Source: JADHMP01 sp964386915 (lineage in GTDB: Bacteria > Bacteroidota > Bacteroidia > Flavobacteriales > Flavobacteriaceae). Taken from it: a DNA stretch of 64,000 nucleotides. The position numbers and the translations under genes were made by a program. Below are positions 1 to 7,481 of this stretch, one piece after another (positions within the stretch are counted from its first letter, which is position 1; each line of letters begins with the position of its first letter). The notes beneath the pieces are model-generated. The model was given only the letters and a program-made list of their open reading frames with translations. It was not told the origin of the DNA and searched no databases. The DNA is taken from NCBI GenBank assembly GCA_964386915.1, contig CAYLUQ010000011.1:1-64000 (forward strand). Reading direction: 5' to 3'.

Positions 1-57
1 TAGAGCGCTTGACTGGCAGTCAAGAGGTCGGCGGTTCGAGTCCGCTCTTCTCCACCA
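1..57 (+). tRNA. tRNA-Ala (anticodon GGC), 5' end outside the window
   Basis: The anticodon stem CTTGA/TCAAG (8-12 and 20-24) encloses a seven-base loop with anticodon GGC at 15-17, which reads alanine GCC/GCU codons. A T-arm with TTCGAGT loop follows, then the 3' acceptor strand CTTCTCC, discriminator A and an encoded CCA at 55-57. The D-arm and 5' acceptor strand lie upstream of the window, so identity rests on the anticodon and 3' half. Confidence 0.9.
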
Positions 58-63
58 ACAAAC

Positions 64-107
64 AAAGGGTTTAAGCTATTATATTGTCTTTTACCCTTTT
101 TTTATTG
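64..107 (+). terminator. Probable rho-independent terminator after tRNA-Ala
   Basis: AAAGGGT (64-70) pairs with ACCCTTT (93-99) across a 22-base AT-rich loop, followed by a T tract. It begins 7 bases after the tRNA CCA end, as expected for the end of a tRNA transcript. The long loop makes it weaker than a textbook terminator. Confidence 0.55.
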
Positions 108-126
108 TCCCGAAATCTGTCGCTAA

Positions 127-306
127 CTTTTTACTGTTTTTGCTATAAGCGAGTTTTTTGGATCAGGAGAGAGACCAGGGAGATTACAACAACCTATACA
201 TTCATATGCTTATTGGCGCGAATACAGACATGACTTACCAGGAAGTGAAGTAGGGATGTGGACTAAGACATTCAATTTAAAAGCTGAAAGTTTCCATGCA
301 ACATGA
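127..306 (+). pseudogene. Possible C-terminal gene fragment, unrecognised
   Basis: A stop-free stretch ending in TGA (304-306) encodes about 59 residues of protein-like composition, with segments such as HSYAYWREYRHDLPGSEVGM and WTKTFNLKAESFHAT. There is no start codon close to its 5' end. I do not recognise a family. It sits just behind a tRNA and upstream of another fragment, so it may be what remains of a degraded gene. It could equally be chance open frame. Confidence 0.2.
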
Positions 307-426
307 ATCCAAACAAAGGGGCATGGGTTTTAGAAATTCGTTTTAAAATTGAAATATGGGAATTTGATTAGCTATGTAAACCATTCTCTCTATCTTAGAG
401 GTATTATTAACCATAAATCAATAATA

Positions 427-882
427 ATGGAAATCCTTATCGTTGCAATACTTATATCTTCAATCAGCATTTACGGAACAATTACGCTCAGGAGGTTTTA
501 CTTCATGCTTGGATACTTTCTGTTTTCATTACTCGCAATTACATCTTTTATACCAACATTTAATAAAGATCCATATCTAACATTAACTTCTTTGGCCTTA
601 TTCCTAGTTTTGGCTATCATTTCTTTTCCAGCAAAAAAAAATATTGCGGATTATGAAATAAATAGTGAAGCTGCCCCTTTAATCAAGTCATTTATGCTTA
701 GAACTCTTTTTTCTCTTAGTACGATTAATTTTATAGCTATATTTCTTGTTAAATACGACACAAATATGCCAGAAGGAATCACTGAAAGTATGAGGATTTA
801 TCCCATGATTATGCATGCTGTTTTAGGAGTGTTACCACTTGTTGTATTATATAGAATTTCAAAAAAGAAAATTGGAAACTAA
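427..882 (+). CDS. Hypothetical four-helix membrane protein
   Basis: 151 residues from the ATG at 427; the longer frame would need a TTG at 349 and adds residues without membrane character. Four hydrophobic segments are visible at roughly residues 2-18, 22-42, 50-68 and 84-102, with a fifth near 125-145, and the protein ends in a basic tail (ISKKKIGN). I do not recognise a family. It stands alone between possible gene remnants and is followed directly by a terminator, so it appears to be a single-gene transcript. Function unknown. Confidence 0.6.
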   Translation: MEILIVAILISSISIYGTITLRRFYFMLGYFLFSLLAITSFIPTFNKDPYLTLTSLALFLVLAIISFPAKKNIADYEINSEAAPLIKSFMLRTLFSLSTINFIAIFLVKYDTNMPEGITESMRIYPMIMHAVLGVLPLVVLYRISKKKIGN

Positions 883-898
883 TTAGATAATTCAAAAG

Positions 899-925
899 CC
901 CTCCCAAGCGGAGGGTTTTTCTTTT
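899..925 (+). terminator. Rho-independent terminator
   Basis: CCCTCC (899-904) pairs with GGAGGG (910-915) across CAAGC, followed by TTTTTCTTTT. It lies 16 bases after the stop of the unknown membrane protein and ends that transcript. Confidence 0.8.
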
Positions 926-1079
926 ACACCAATGGACACCATCCAAATCCTTTCTAATCCATTGCTATCATTGTCTTAAGATAAGATTTCTTGTAGTGGT
1001 TTTAGGGGGGGTGATATGGGTAAGTTTATAATGTGTTGGGGTTAATCAAGTTTAATTGATCTTTCCAATTATGAACATT

Positions 1080-1305
1080 CTACTTGGAGGGAGGATTGAT
1101 AATTTTTTTCAGATAACTCAAGGAGTAGCCGGTTTTTTTACTGATCGACGGAAGGCTTTCTCCGTTTAAAATCATTTTTTCTGCCTCTTGTTTTCGGATA
1201 TTTTCAATCATTTTTCCTGGACCAATAGGATGGTATAATTTAGCTAGTTGTCTGTAGGAAATGTTGAATTTTTCTTTAATTGAGTTTACATCAGTACCTA
1301 CTAAG
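1080..1305 (-). pseudogene. Fragment resembling an AraC-type helix-turn-helix domain
   Basis: On the minus strand a stop-bounded frame ending in TAG (1082-1080) encodes about 74 residues. It contains ISYRQLAKLYHPIGPGKMIE followed by a helix like those of AraC DNA-binding domains (NIRKQEAEKMILNGES) and a second helix-turn-helix-like stretch, LPSISKKTGYSLSYLKKII. The frame has no convincing start codon, and the normal second recognition helix and C-terminus are missing. It reads as a truncated regulator remnant. A small complete DNA-binding protein with an unusual start cannot be excluded. Confidence 0.35.
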
Positions 1306-1473
1306 TTTTCTTATGGGTGGCATGGTAAGCATTATTTTCATGGAAATTTCATTACTATCTGCAGGATACCCCCTCATTTTATCTTTTTTGTTTTTTATAA
1401 AGAGTCATACTCGGAGACTTCAATTGTTATTTTAACTAAATTGAAAAGCAAAACAATATTTTAACGCCATTCT

Positions 1474-1851
1474 ATGTATAATAAGACTGAGGCTAGAAGT
1501 ATAGAAGAATATATTGACTTAGCACCACCGCAACAAAAAGCAAGGCTGACTGAAATTCGGCAATGCATTCACAGCAGCATACCAAACATAGAGGAAAAGA
1601 TAAGCTATGACATGCCTACTTTTCTTTACAGAGGAAAAATCCTGCTTTATGTTGCCGCCCAAAAAAAGCATATTGGCTTGTATGCCCTACCAGATACCAA
1701 CCAATTTTTTGCAGAGGCATTGAAGATTTACAAAACAGGAAAAGGAAGTATCCAATTTCCAAACAATGCCGTTTTACCCTTGGAATTAATTAGTCAAATA
1801 ATCGCATTTAGAAAAAAGAGTATTGATAACAAACAAGACCCTAAAGCATAG
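1474..1851 (+). CDS. DUF1801 / YdhG-like protein
   Basis: 125 residues, the usual size for this family. The hallmark segment is YDMPTFLYRGKILLYVAAQK followed by HIGLYA; members share a frataxin-like fold (YdhG/YyhG/DUF1801). Some relatives bind iron and are proposed iron chaperones, but most are uncharacterised and nothing here shows a substrate. It is a solitary gene with intergenic DNA on both sides. Confidence 0.85.
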   Translation: MYNKTEARSIEEYIDLAPPQQKARLTEIRQCIHSSIPNIEEKISYDMPTFLYRGKILLYVAAQKKHIGLYALPDTNQFFAEALKIYKTGKGSIQFPNNAVLPLELISQIIAFRKKSIDNKQDPKA

Positions 1852-2115
1852 GGCAATCTGATTCTTTTTGCGAAAGATTTAAAATTAAACTATAGGGAGA
1901 AAAAGGGTATAGCAAAACACAGGCATAGTTTTTCACTATACAATTATTAGCAGAAATGATATCAAAGCCGCTGATAACCAATAAATTATTATTTATTTTA
2001 CACCCGATAAATTGTTTGTTTGTTAGTGGGGATGATGAAGTAAATGTAGTTGTGGATAAGGAAGGATGAATCTTCATTTTTCTGATTCCCCACTATTTTC
2101 AAAAAAACAATTACT

Positions 2116-2199
2116 TTATTTTCCTTTTGCCATATCTACTAGCAACACCACCATCATAATGGCCATAGTGCCAATTGTTATAAAACCTACTAATTCCAT
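2116..2199 (-). CDS. Putative 27-residue single-helix membrane peptide
   Basis: ATG at 2199 to TAA at 2116. The peptide is one hydrophobic helix (MELVGFITIGTMAIMMVVLL) with a short polar, basic C-terminus (VDMAKGK), the layout of small transmembrane accessory peptides. A promoter-like TATCTTTA lies about 24 bases upstream on the same strand. No partner gene is adjacent and I do not recognise the sequence, so this is a candidate only. The rest of 1852-2321 holds nothing else I can support. Confidence 0.35.
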   Translation of the reverse strand: MELVGFITIGTMAIMMVVLLVDMAKGK

Positions 2200-2321
2200 A
2201 TAATTCTAAAATTCAAATTTCTTAAAGATACAAATTTGAAAGAAATGCCCTTTAGCCCTCTCCGTTTAGAATTTCCTATTAAGCAAGAGAAACTAAGTTC
2301 AATTCTTTATTTTTAACCCCA

Positions 2322-2432
2322 ATGAAATGTTTAAAGTGTAATCACTTATGGAGCAGAACAAATGGGAAAGAATATATTTCTTTTTTAAGCAAATGTCCCA
2401 AATGTGGTTCCCGTTGGTTATTACGCTTTTAA
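2322..2432 (+). CDS. Putative 36-residue zinc-ribbon peptide
   Basis: ATG 2322 to TAA 2432. Cysteines at residues 3, 6, 25 and 28 form two CxxC knuckles (CLKC and CPKC) separated by 18 residues, the spacing of a minimal treble-clef or zinc-ribbon fold. The C-terminus is basic and aromatic (GSRWLLRF). It ends 16 bases before the start of the oxidoreductase gene and may be its upstream partner. No family is recognised; the regular cysteine pattern is the evidence that it is coding. Confidence 0.5.
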   Translation: MKCLKCNHLWSRTNGKEYISFLSKCPKCGSRWLLRF

Positions 2433-2448
2433 AAACCCCGCCAAACAT

Positions 2449-3096
2449 ATGAAAAAACTTCACGCCCTTGTTTTGGGGGCAACGGGAGCTACAGGTCAAC
2501 AGCTTGTAGCGCTCTTACTAAAGGATGATGCTTTTAGTCGTGTTTCCATTTTGGTGAGAAAAAACCCCCATTGGGAGCACCCAAAATTAAGGATCCATGA
2601 AATTGATTTTTCAAGACTTCAGGATTATAGAGAACTCGTCAAAGGAGATGTCTTGTTTTCGGCCTTGGGCACCACCTTAAAAGATGCCGGAAGCAAAGCC
2701 CAACAATATTTGGTGGACTATACCTATCAATTTGAATTGGCTAAAATGGCAGCAGAAAACCATGTTAGCCACTATGCCTTAGTTTCCTCCACCGGGTCGA
2801 ATAAAAAGTCCCTTTTTTTCTATCCAAAAATGAAAGGGGCTCTAGAAGAGGCCGTTAAAAAACTCCCCTTTGAGCAGATTTCTATTTTTCAGCCACCCAT
2901 TCTCATAAGACAACCCCATTTAATGAGGCAGGGAGAAAAAGTGGGCGTCAAAATCTTTAAGACATTAACTAAAATGGGCCTTTTCAAATCTCAAAAACCA
3001 GTATTAGTCGCTGTTTTAGCTCAAAAAATGATAAACGAGATTAAATCAAATAAAACATTAGGCGTTAAAATCTATACCCCCAAAGATATTTTGTAG
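2449..3096 (+). CDS. NAD(P)-binding Rossmann protein (NmrA/HTATIP2-like)
   Basis: 215 residues from ATG 2449; a GTG at 2404 would add 15 residues that overlap the zinc-ribbon peptide and precede the first beta strand, so I prefer the ATG. The dinucleotide-binding loop is LVLGATGATGQQL at about residues 7-19. The later segments FSALGTTLKDAGS and YALVSSTGSNKKS match the atypical short-chain dehydrogenase group that includes HTATIP2/TIP30 and YwnB-like proteins. Such proteins bind NAD(P)H but their substrates are mostly unknown. Confidence 0.85.
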   Translation: MKKLHALVLGATGATGQQLVALLLKDDAFSRVSILVRKNPHWEHPKLRIHEIDFSRLQDYRELVKGDVLFSALGTTLKDAGSKAQQYLVDYTYQFELAKMAAENHVSHYALVSSTGSNKKSLFFYPKMKGALEEAVKKLPFEQISIFQPPILIRQPHLMRQGEKVGVKIFKTLTKMGLFKSQKPVLVAVLAQKMINEIKSNKTLGVKIYTPKDIL

Positions 3097-3099
3097 TCT

Positions 3100-3127
3100 T
3101 ATTTTTGGAACACGCAAATCAAAAATA
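3100..3127. terminator. AT-rich inverted repeat between convergent genes
   Basis: TATTTTTG (3100-3107) and CAAAAATA (3120-3127) are perfect inverted repeats separated by 12 bases. They sit between the plus-strand oxidoreductase stop and the minus-strand SDR stop. Low GC makes it a weak, possibly bidirectional terminator. Confidence 0.3.
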
Positions 3128-3144
3128 GTGACACCCGAAATCTT

Positions 3145-3915
3145 CTAGGGTGGCGGACTTGTGGAAGTCCAACCACCATCCACCACTAGTGTTTGTCCTG
3201 TTATGTGTTGGGCTTCTTCGCTCAGCAAAAAGAGGGCTGCGTGGGCAATGTCTTGTGTAGTGGCACAGCGTCCATTAGGAGTAATTTTTTTCCACGTTTC
3301 AACATAATTTCCTTGTTCTAAATCAGCTGTCCGGTTGGTGCTGGTAGCTCCGGGCGCAATGGCGTTTACAGTAATTTGATGTTTGCCTAGCTCCACGCCC
3401 AAAGTTTTAGCTAAAAAAGCCAAAGCTGCTTTTGACATCCCATAGGCGGTTAGGTCGGGGTGAAACGTAAACCCAGTAACAGAAGACATCAACAAAATGC
3501 GGCCTTTTTGTTGCTGATCAATCATTTTTTTAGCGGCCTTTTGGGCTAGAAAAAAAGACCCTTGCAAATTGACTTTTAAAAGCGTTTGAAAATCAGCTTC
3601 GGTATAGTCTAAAAAATTTCCAAATGTGGTTATGCCGGCATTGGCAATGGCATAATCGAGGCGACCATATTGCTCATAAGCCGTATCGATCATTTTAGCT
3701 ATGGTTTGAGGTTCTCCAGCATCACCACCAACAGCAGTGCAACTGCCTCCGGTAGCAGCAATATCTTTTGCCGCTTGCTTTGCAAGAGCTTCATCTATAT
3801 CGTTTAAAATGATTTGGGCTCCGGCACGTGCCAGTTGACCGGCAATTTCATATCCAATTCCCACTCCGGCTCCGGTGATGAGGGCAACTTTGTTTTGAAA
3901 AGAATAGGCAATCAA
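3145..3915 (-). CDS. SDR family NAD(P)-dependent oxidoreductase
   Basis: 256 residues, typical for classical short-chain dehydrogenases. Visible motifs: cofactor loop TGAGVGIG (14-21), NAG (92-94), Asn116, and the catalytic Ser145-Tyr158-Lys162 set (LLMSSVTG, YGMSK). The C-terminus ITGQTLVVDGGWT is the usual family end. The start is a TTG at 3915-3913, the only start in frame near the first beta strand. The substrate cannot be read; close relatives are annotated as sugar or 3-oxoacyl dehydrogenases. It appears monocistronic. Confidence 0.88.
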   Translation of the reverse strand: MIAYSFQNKVALITGAGVGIGYEIAGQLARAGAQIILNDIDEALAKQAAKDIAATGGSCTAVGGDAGEPQTIAKMIDTAYEQYGRLDYAIANAGITTFGNFLDYTEADFQTLLKVNLQGSFFLAQKAAKKMIDQQQKGRILLMSSVTGFTFHPDLTAYGMSKAALAFLAKTLGVELGKHQITVNAIAPGATSTNRTADLEQGNYVETWKKITPNGRCATTQDIAHAALFLLSEEAQHITGQTLVVDGGWTSTSPPP

Positions 3916-3995
3916 AGAAGTTTCATTTTAAAGTTTAAAGTACAACAAAAACATGAATTTGAAAATAGGGCTCTTTGATAGAAACAAAATAGCGA

Positions 3996-4736
3996 TTATA
4001 ACAGCAAACCATAATACAACCTGCCCAAGAGCTCCCTTAGTCCCGTTTCTGTGTTCTCAAGTGCACTAGCAGTAGGCAGAAAGTCAATTAGATTTGCAGA
4101 TAGCTTAGGAGGGGTTTTATAGTCTACTTTATGCGGAATGACTTCAATACCTTTCTTTTCGAACAGGCCTTTGGCTCTTTTCATATGAAAGGCAGAAGTA
4201 ACCAAAATTATTTTTCTTTTATTGCCCAACAGCTTCGCCACGGCTTGAACCTCTTCAGCTGTGTTCAGCACATCTTCTGTTACGAATATAGCCTCACTTG
4301 GAATCCCATAATCAAGGGCATATTTTTTTAAAACGGCTCCCTCAGAAACAACCGATTGACGGTAAGGAGATTTGCCTCCTGTAAAAACGATTAGCGGGGC
4401 CTTTTGAGCGGCATAAAGCGCTAGGCCACCAAAAAACCGATCGGCATCTATCCAATTTACGCCAAAGGAATCGCCAAGAGCATCTATTCGCAGCATGCCG
4501 CTCAACACAACAATGGCATTGGCGCTAGGGAGGTGATCTAAAGTGTTTGTTAGAGCATCTCCTTCAACAGCTTTAAAAAAGCAATTTGAAAAAAAGGGCG
4601 TGGAAAGCATATAGAACACTACCATGGCGCAATAGATCACTTTTCGTTTATTGGCATAAAGACCAAAAAGCAATACGCCTAAAAAGGCCATTATGGGAAG
4701 GACTAATAAAGGCAATATTTTATGAAGAAAGATCAT
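3996..4736 (-). CDS. YdcF/ElyC family membrane protein (DUF218)
   Basis: 246 residues from ATG 4736; an in-frame TTG four codons upstream is less likely. Two N-terminal transmembrane helices (about residues 8-28 and 33-52) precede a DUF218 domain with ANAIVVLSG, LIVFTGGKS, NTAEEVQAVAKLL and LVTSAFHMKRA. The last resembles the conserved SxxHMxRA segment. E. coli relatives ElyC and SanA act in envelope integrity and lipid-carrier or peptidoglycan metabolism; the enzymatic role of the domain is uncertain. Confidence 0.85.
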   Translation of the reverse strand: MIFLHKILPLLVLPIMAFLGVLLFGLYANKRKVIYCAMVVFYMLSTPFFSNCFFKAVEGDALTNTLDHLPSANAIVVLSGMLRIDALGDSFGVNWIDADRFFGGLALYAAQKAPLIVFTGGKSPYRQSVVSEGAVLKKYALDYGIPSEAIFVTEDVLNTAEEVQAVAKLLGNKRKIILVTSAFHMKRAKGLFEKKGIEVIPHKVDYKTPPKLSANLIDFLPTASALENTETGLRELLGRLYYGLLL

Positions 4737-4919
4737 CTTGTATCGCAAATCATAAAGCTACGTGTTTTTTGTCTCATTGCCATATTGTTCAAAAATGTAG
4801 AATCTCTCAAAGTGGTTAAACAAACATAAAAGAAGCCCAATTGAGCATAGGGGCTCATATTTAATTAAAAAGACTACTTTTGTCTTGTTTTAGCTGAACA
4901 TAAAGTGAAATTTGTTTAC

Positions 4920-5016
4920 ACGTTCGGTGAGTTGAGAATTAGGAAGTCAAACTCAACTTCAGCTTATTGGATAAGCTCCCGAAACAGAAAGCTAACTTCC
5001 GTTTTTTCTCTTTTTA
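4920..5016 (+). ncRNA. Hairpin-rich leader or terminator region upstream of speA
   Basis: This intergenic stretch holds GTTGAG/CTCAAC (4931-4936, 4952-4957), a perfect AGCTTAT-tgg-ATAAGCT stem (4961-4977), GGAAGT (4942-4947) able to pair with ACTTCC (4995-5000), and then a pyrimidine-rich run, GTTTTTTCTCTTTTT (5001-5015). The alternative pairings ahead of a T tract look like an attenuator or the end of a short transcript. It lies 128 bases before speA. No known riboswitch is recognised. Elsewhere in 4737-5143 there is an inverted repeat TTCGTC-AA-GACGAA (5022-5035) and no gene. Confidence 0.3.
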
Positions 5017-5143
5017 ATCCATTCGTCAAGACGAACGATAACAACCATTCTTTTTTTCAACTGAGGGTTTAGGTTTTTGTGTTATGCGCAATTTCAAATT
5101 GCCATGAGACCACTCCTTTTTTTAACTAAACATACTCAGAAAA

Positions 5144-6544
5144 ATGAATACCCGATATATTGATTTAATTACTCAAACCTTTGATTTTCCTCAGGAAGAA
5201 TTTACTCTTTCTGGCAACCAGTTGCAATTTCATCAGGTTGACCTAATGGAGCTCATAGCAAAATATGGTGCTCCTTTAAAGTTTACCTACTTACCACAAA
5301 TTTCGAATAACATTCAAAAAACTAAAAAATGGTTTTCCGAAGCCATCCAAAATCTGGGCTATGCGGGAGGCTATAACTATTGCTATTGCACCAAGAGTTC
5401 ACATTTTAAATATGTGTTAGAGGAGGCTTTAAAAAATGAGATTCATATAGAAACCTCCTCGGCAATTGATATTGACATTATAGAAAACCTAAAGAAGTCA
5501 GGAAAAATAACCCCCGAAACGTTTATTTTATGCAATGGGTTTAAACGCAATCAATATGTGCAGAACATAGCTCGATTAATCAACAACGGGCATCACAATT
5601 GCTTGCCGGTCATTGACAATTTTGAAGAATTAGCACTGCTTTCTCAACAAATTGAAGCTGCTTTTAAGGTAGGAATTCGAATTGCTTCAGAAGAAGAACC
5701 CAAGTTTGAGTTTTATACCTCCCGACTTGGGATAGGCTATAAAGATATTGTTCCATTTTATTCGCAATTCATTAAAAACAATCCAAAAGTTGAGCTCAAA
5801 ATGCTCCACTTTTTTATCAATACAGGCATAAAAGACAACGCCTATTATTGGAATGAATTAGTCAAGTGTTTGAGAGTATATGTAAACCTCAAGAAAATTT
5901 GTCCCACCCTTGACAGCTTAAATATTGGAGGTGGTTTTCCTATTAAAAACTCCTTAAACTTTGATTATGACTATTACTACATGATTGAAGAAATTGTCAA
6001 TCAAATTCAGTTGACGTGTCAAGAAGCGAATGTTCCAGTGCCCCATATTTTCACTGAATTTGGAAGCTTTACGGTGGGAGAAAGCGGAGGTGCTATTTAT
6101 GAGGTGTTGTATCAAAAACAGCAAAATGATCGGGAAAAGTGGAACATCATTAATTCCTCTTTTATTACCACATTGCCCGATTCTTGGGCCATCAATAAGC
6201 GCTTTATCATGCTGCCCATCAATCGTTGGGAAGATCGCTATGAACGCGTTCTACTTGGTGGGCTAACTTGTGACAGTGATGATTATTACAACAGTGAGCA
6301 GCACATTAACGCCATCTATCTCCCTAGATACGACAAAGCCAACCCACTCTACATTGGGTTTTTTAATACGGGAGCCTATCAAGAAAATATTGGCGGTTTT
6401 GGCGGTTTGCAACACTGTTTAATTCCAACGCCTCAACATGTTTTAATTGACAAAGATGAGCAAGGCAACTTCAGCACTCAGCTCTTTAAAGAACAACAAA
6501 CAAAAGAAGATTTTTTAAACATTTTAGGATATGAATCTGCATAA
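5144..6544 (+). CDS. speA: Arginine decarboxylase (biosynthetic type, fold III PLP)
   Basis: Converts arginine to agmatine, the first step of putrescine synthesis by the agmatine route. At 466 residues it is the compact Bacteroidota form, shorter than the E. coli enzyme. The PLP lysine is Lys84 in YCYCTKSSHF, the phosphate-binding glycine loop is LNIGGGFP near 265-272, and the catalytic cysteine lies in LTCDSDDYY near 385-393. Substrate choice is inferred from the adjacent agmatinase; the alanine racemase-like fold is shared with ornithine and diaminopimelate decarboxylases. It overlaps the next gene by 14 bases, first gene of a three-gene operon. Confidence 0.9.
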   Translation: MNTRYIDLITQTFDFPQEEFTLSGNQLQFHQVDLMELIAKYGAPLKFTYLPQISNNIQKTKKWFSEAIQNLGYAGGYNYCYCTKSSHFKYVLEEALKNEIHIETSSAIDIDIIENLKKSGKITPETFILCNGFKRNQYVQNIARLINNGHHNCLPVIDNFEELALLSQQIEAAFKVGIRIASEEEPKFEFYTSRLGIGYKDIVPFYSQFIKNNPKVELKMLHFFINTGIKDNAYYWNELVKCLRVYVNLKKICPTLDSLNIGGGFPIKNSLNFDYDYYYMIEEIVNQIQLTCQEANVPVPHIFTEFGSFTVGESGGAIYEVLYQKQQNDREKWNIINSSFITTLPDSWAINKRFIMLPINRWEDRYERVLLGGLTCDSDDYYNSEQHINAIYLPRYDKANPLYIGFFNTGAYQENIGGFGGLQHCLIPTPQHVLIDKDEQGNFSTQLFKEQQTKEDFLNILGYESA

Positions 6545-7481
6545 AAATTACGCCGGAATTCCAGATGATTTAGCCACCTTAGACCAAGCCAATATTGTGC
6601 TTATTTCGGTTCCCTACGACGGCACCAGCACCTGGCAAAAAGGAGCAAATAATGGATTTGAGGCCTTTCTTGAGGCCTCTGAAAACATGGAGCTTTACGA
6701 TATCGAAACCGAAACCGAAGTCTATCAGCAAGGGGTATTTATCACACCACCTGTTTTGGAAGATCGTTCGCCCGAACAAATGGTAGAAGCGGTTCATGAA
6801 ACCGTAAAAAAATACATCCAAAAGAAAAAATTTGTGACCATTTTTGGAGGAGAGCATTCCATTTCAATCGGCACCATTAGGGCTTTTAATGAAAGTTTTC
6901 CTAACCTAACCGTGTTGCATTTAGATGCCCATGCCGATTTGAGAAAAGAATATAACGGTTCGAGTTGCAACCACGCTTGTGCGGTTTTTGAAGCCAGCCA
7001 ACAAACCAATTTGATTCAGGTCGGAATTCGGTCTATGGACGCAAGTGAGTTGACTGTGATGGATCATGATAAAGTATATTTTGCCCATGAGCTTTTGGAT
7101 GACGACTACTGGATGGATAATGCCTTGGCACAAATGACAGAAAATGTGTTTATTAGCCTTGACCTAGATGTGTTTGATCCCTCCATTATGCCCTCCACCG
7201 GAACTCCTGAACCCGGAGGTATGTTGTGGTATGAGACGCTGAGTTTTCTCAAAAAAGTTTTTGAAGAACGCAATGTTGTAGGATTTGATATAGTGGAGTT
7301 GTGTCCTAATGCTCACAACAAAGCACCAGACTTTTTGGTGGCCAAACTTTATTATAAAATGTTAAGCTATAAATTCTTAGAGGCTTCAAAACAAATAGAC
7401 TTTGAAGAAGAATCAGATGCGCCCAGCACTGTCAGTAGAGCAACTAAAATTGAAAAATTAAAAGATCAAGACGATGACTGA
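6531..7481 (+). CDS. speB: Agmatinase (ureohydrolase family)
   Basis: Hydrolyses agmatine to putrescine and urea using two manganese ions. All ligand motifs of the arginase/agmatinase family are visible: GGEHSIS, LHLDAHADLR and SLDLDVFDPS. At 316 residues it is of normal length, with a charged C-terminal tail of about 30 residues not needed for the fold. It overlaps speA by 14 bases and the next gene by 8 bases, which indicates translational coupling. Family members also include formimidoylglutamase and arginase; agmatinase is chosen because of the decarboxylase directly upstream. Confidence 0.9.
   Translation: MNLHKNYAGIPDDLATLDQANIVLISVPYDGTSTWQKGANNGFEAFLEASENMELYDIETETEVYQQGVFITPPVLEDRSPEQMVEAVHETVKKYIQKKKFVTIFGGEHSISIGTIRAFNESFPNLTVLHLDAHADLRKEYNGSSCNHACAVFEASQQTNLIQVGIRSMDASELTVMDHDKVYFAHELLDDDYWMDNALAQMTENVFISLDLDVFDPSIMPSTGTPEPGGMLWYETLSFLKKVFEERNVVGFDIVELCPNAHNKAPDFLVAKLYYKMLSYKFLEASKQIDFEEESDAPSTVSRATKIEKLKDQDDD

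Noticed and set aside
1261..1464. 67-residue plus-strand frame
   Set aside because: Lies opposite the AraC-like fragment, composition is not protein-like and nothing matches a family.
1841..2077. 78-residue minus-strand frame after the DUF1801 gene
   Set aside because: Overlaps the DUF1801 3' end, low-complexity start rich in Ser/Thr, no recognisable motif or promoter; not convincing.
5022..5035. Inverted repeat TTCGTC-AA-GACGAA as an operator
   Set aside because: A single short palindrome without a neighbouring regulator gene; kept only as a note in the speA leader.
5030..5120. Tiny minus-strand ORFs with a GGAG-like site (MAI-stop; 18-residue MVVIVRLDEWIKK frame)
   Set aside because: Too short, no promoter with both elements, and the SD match is only four bases.
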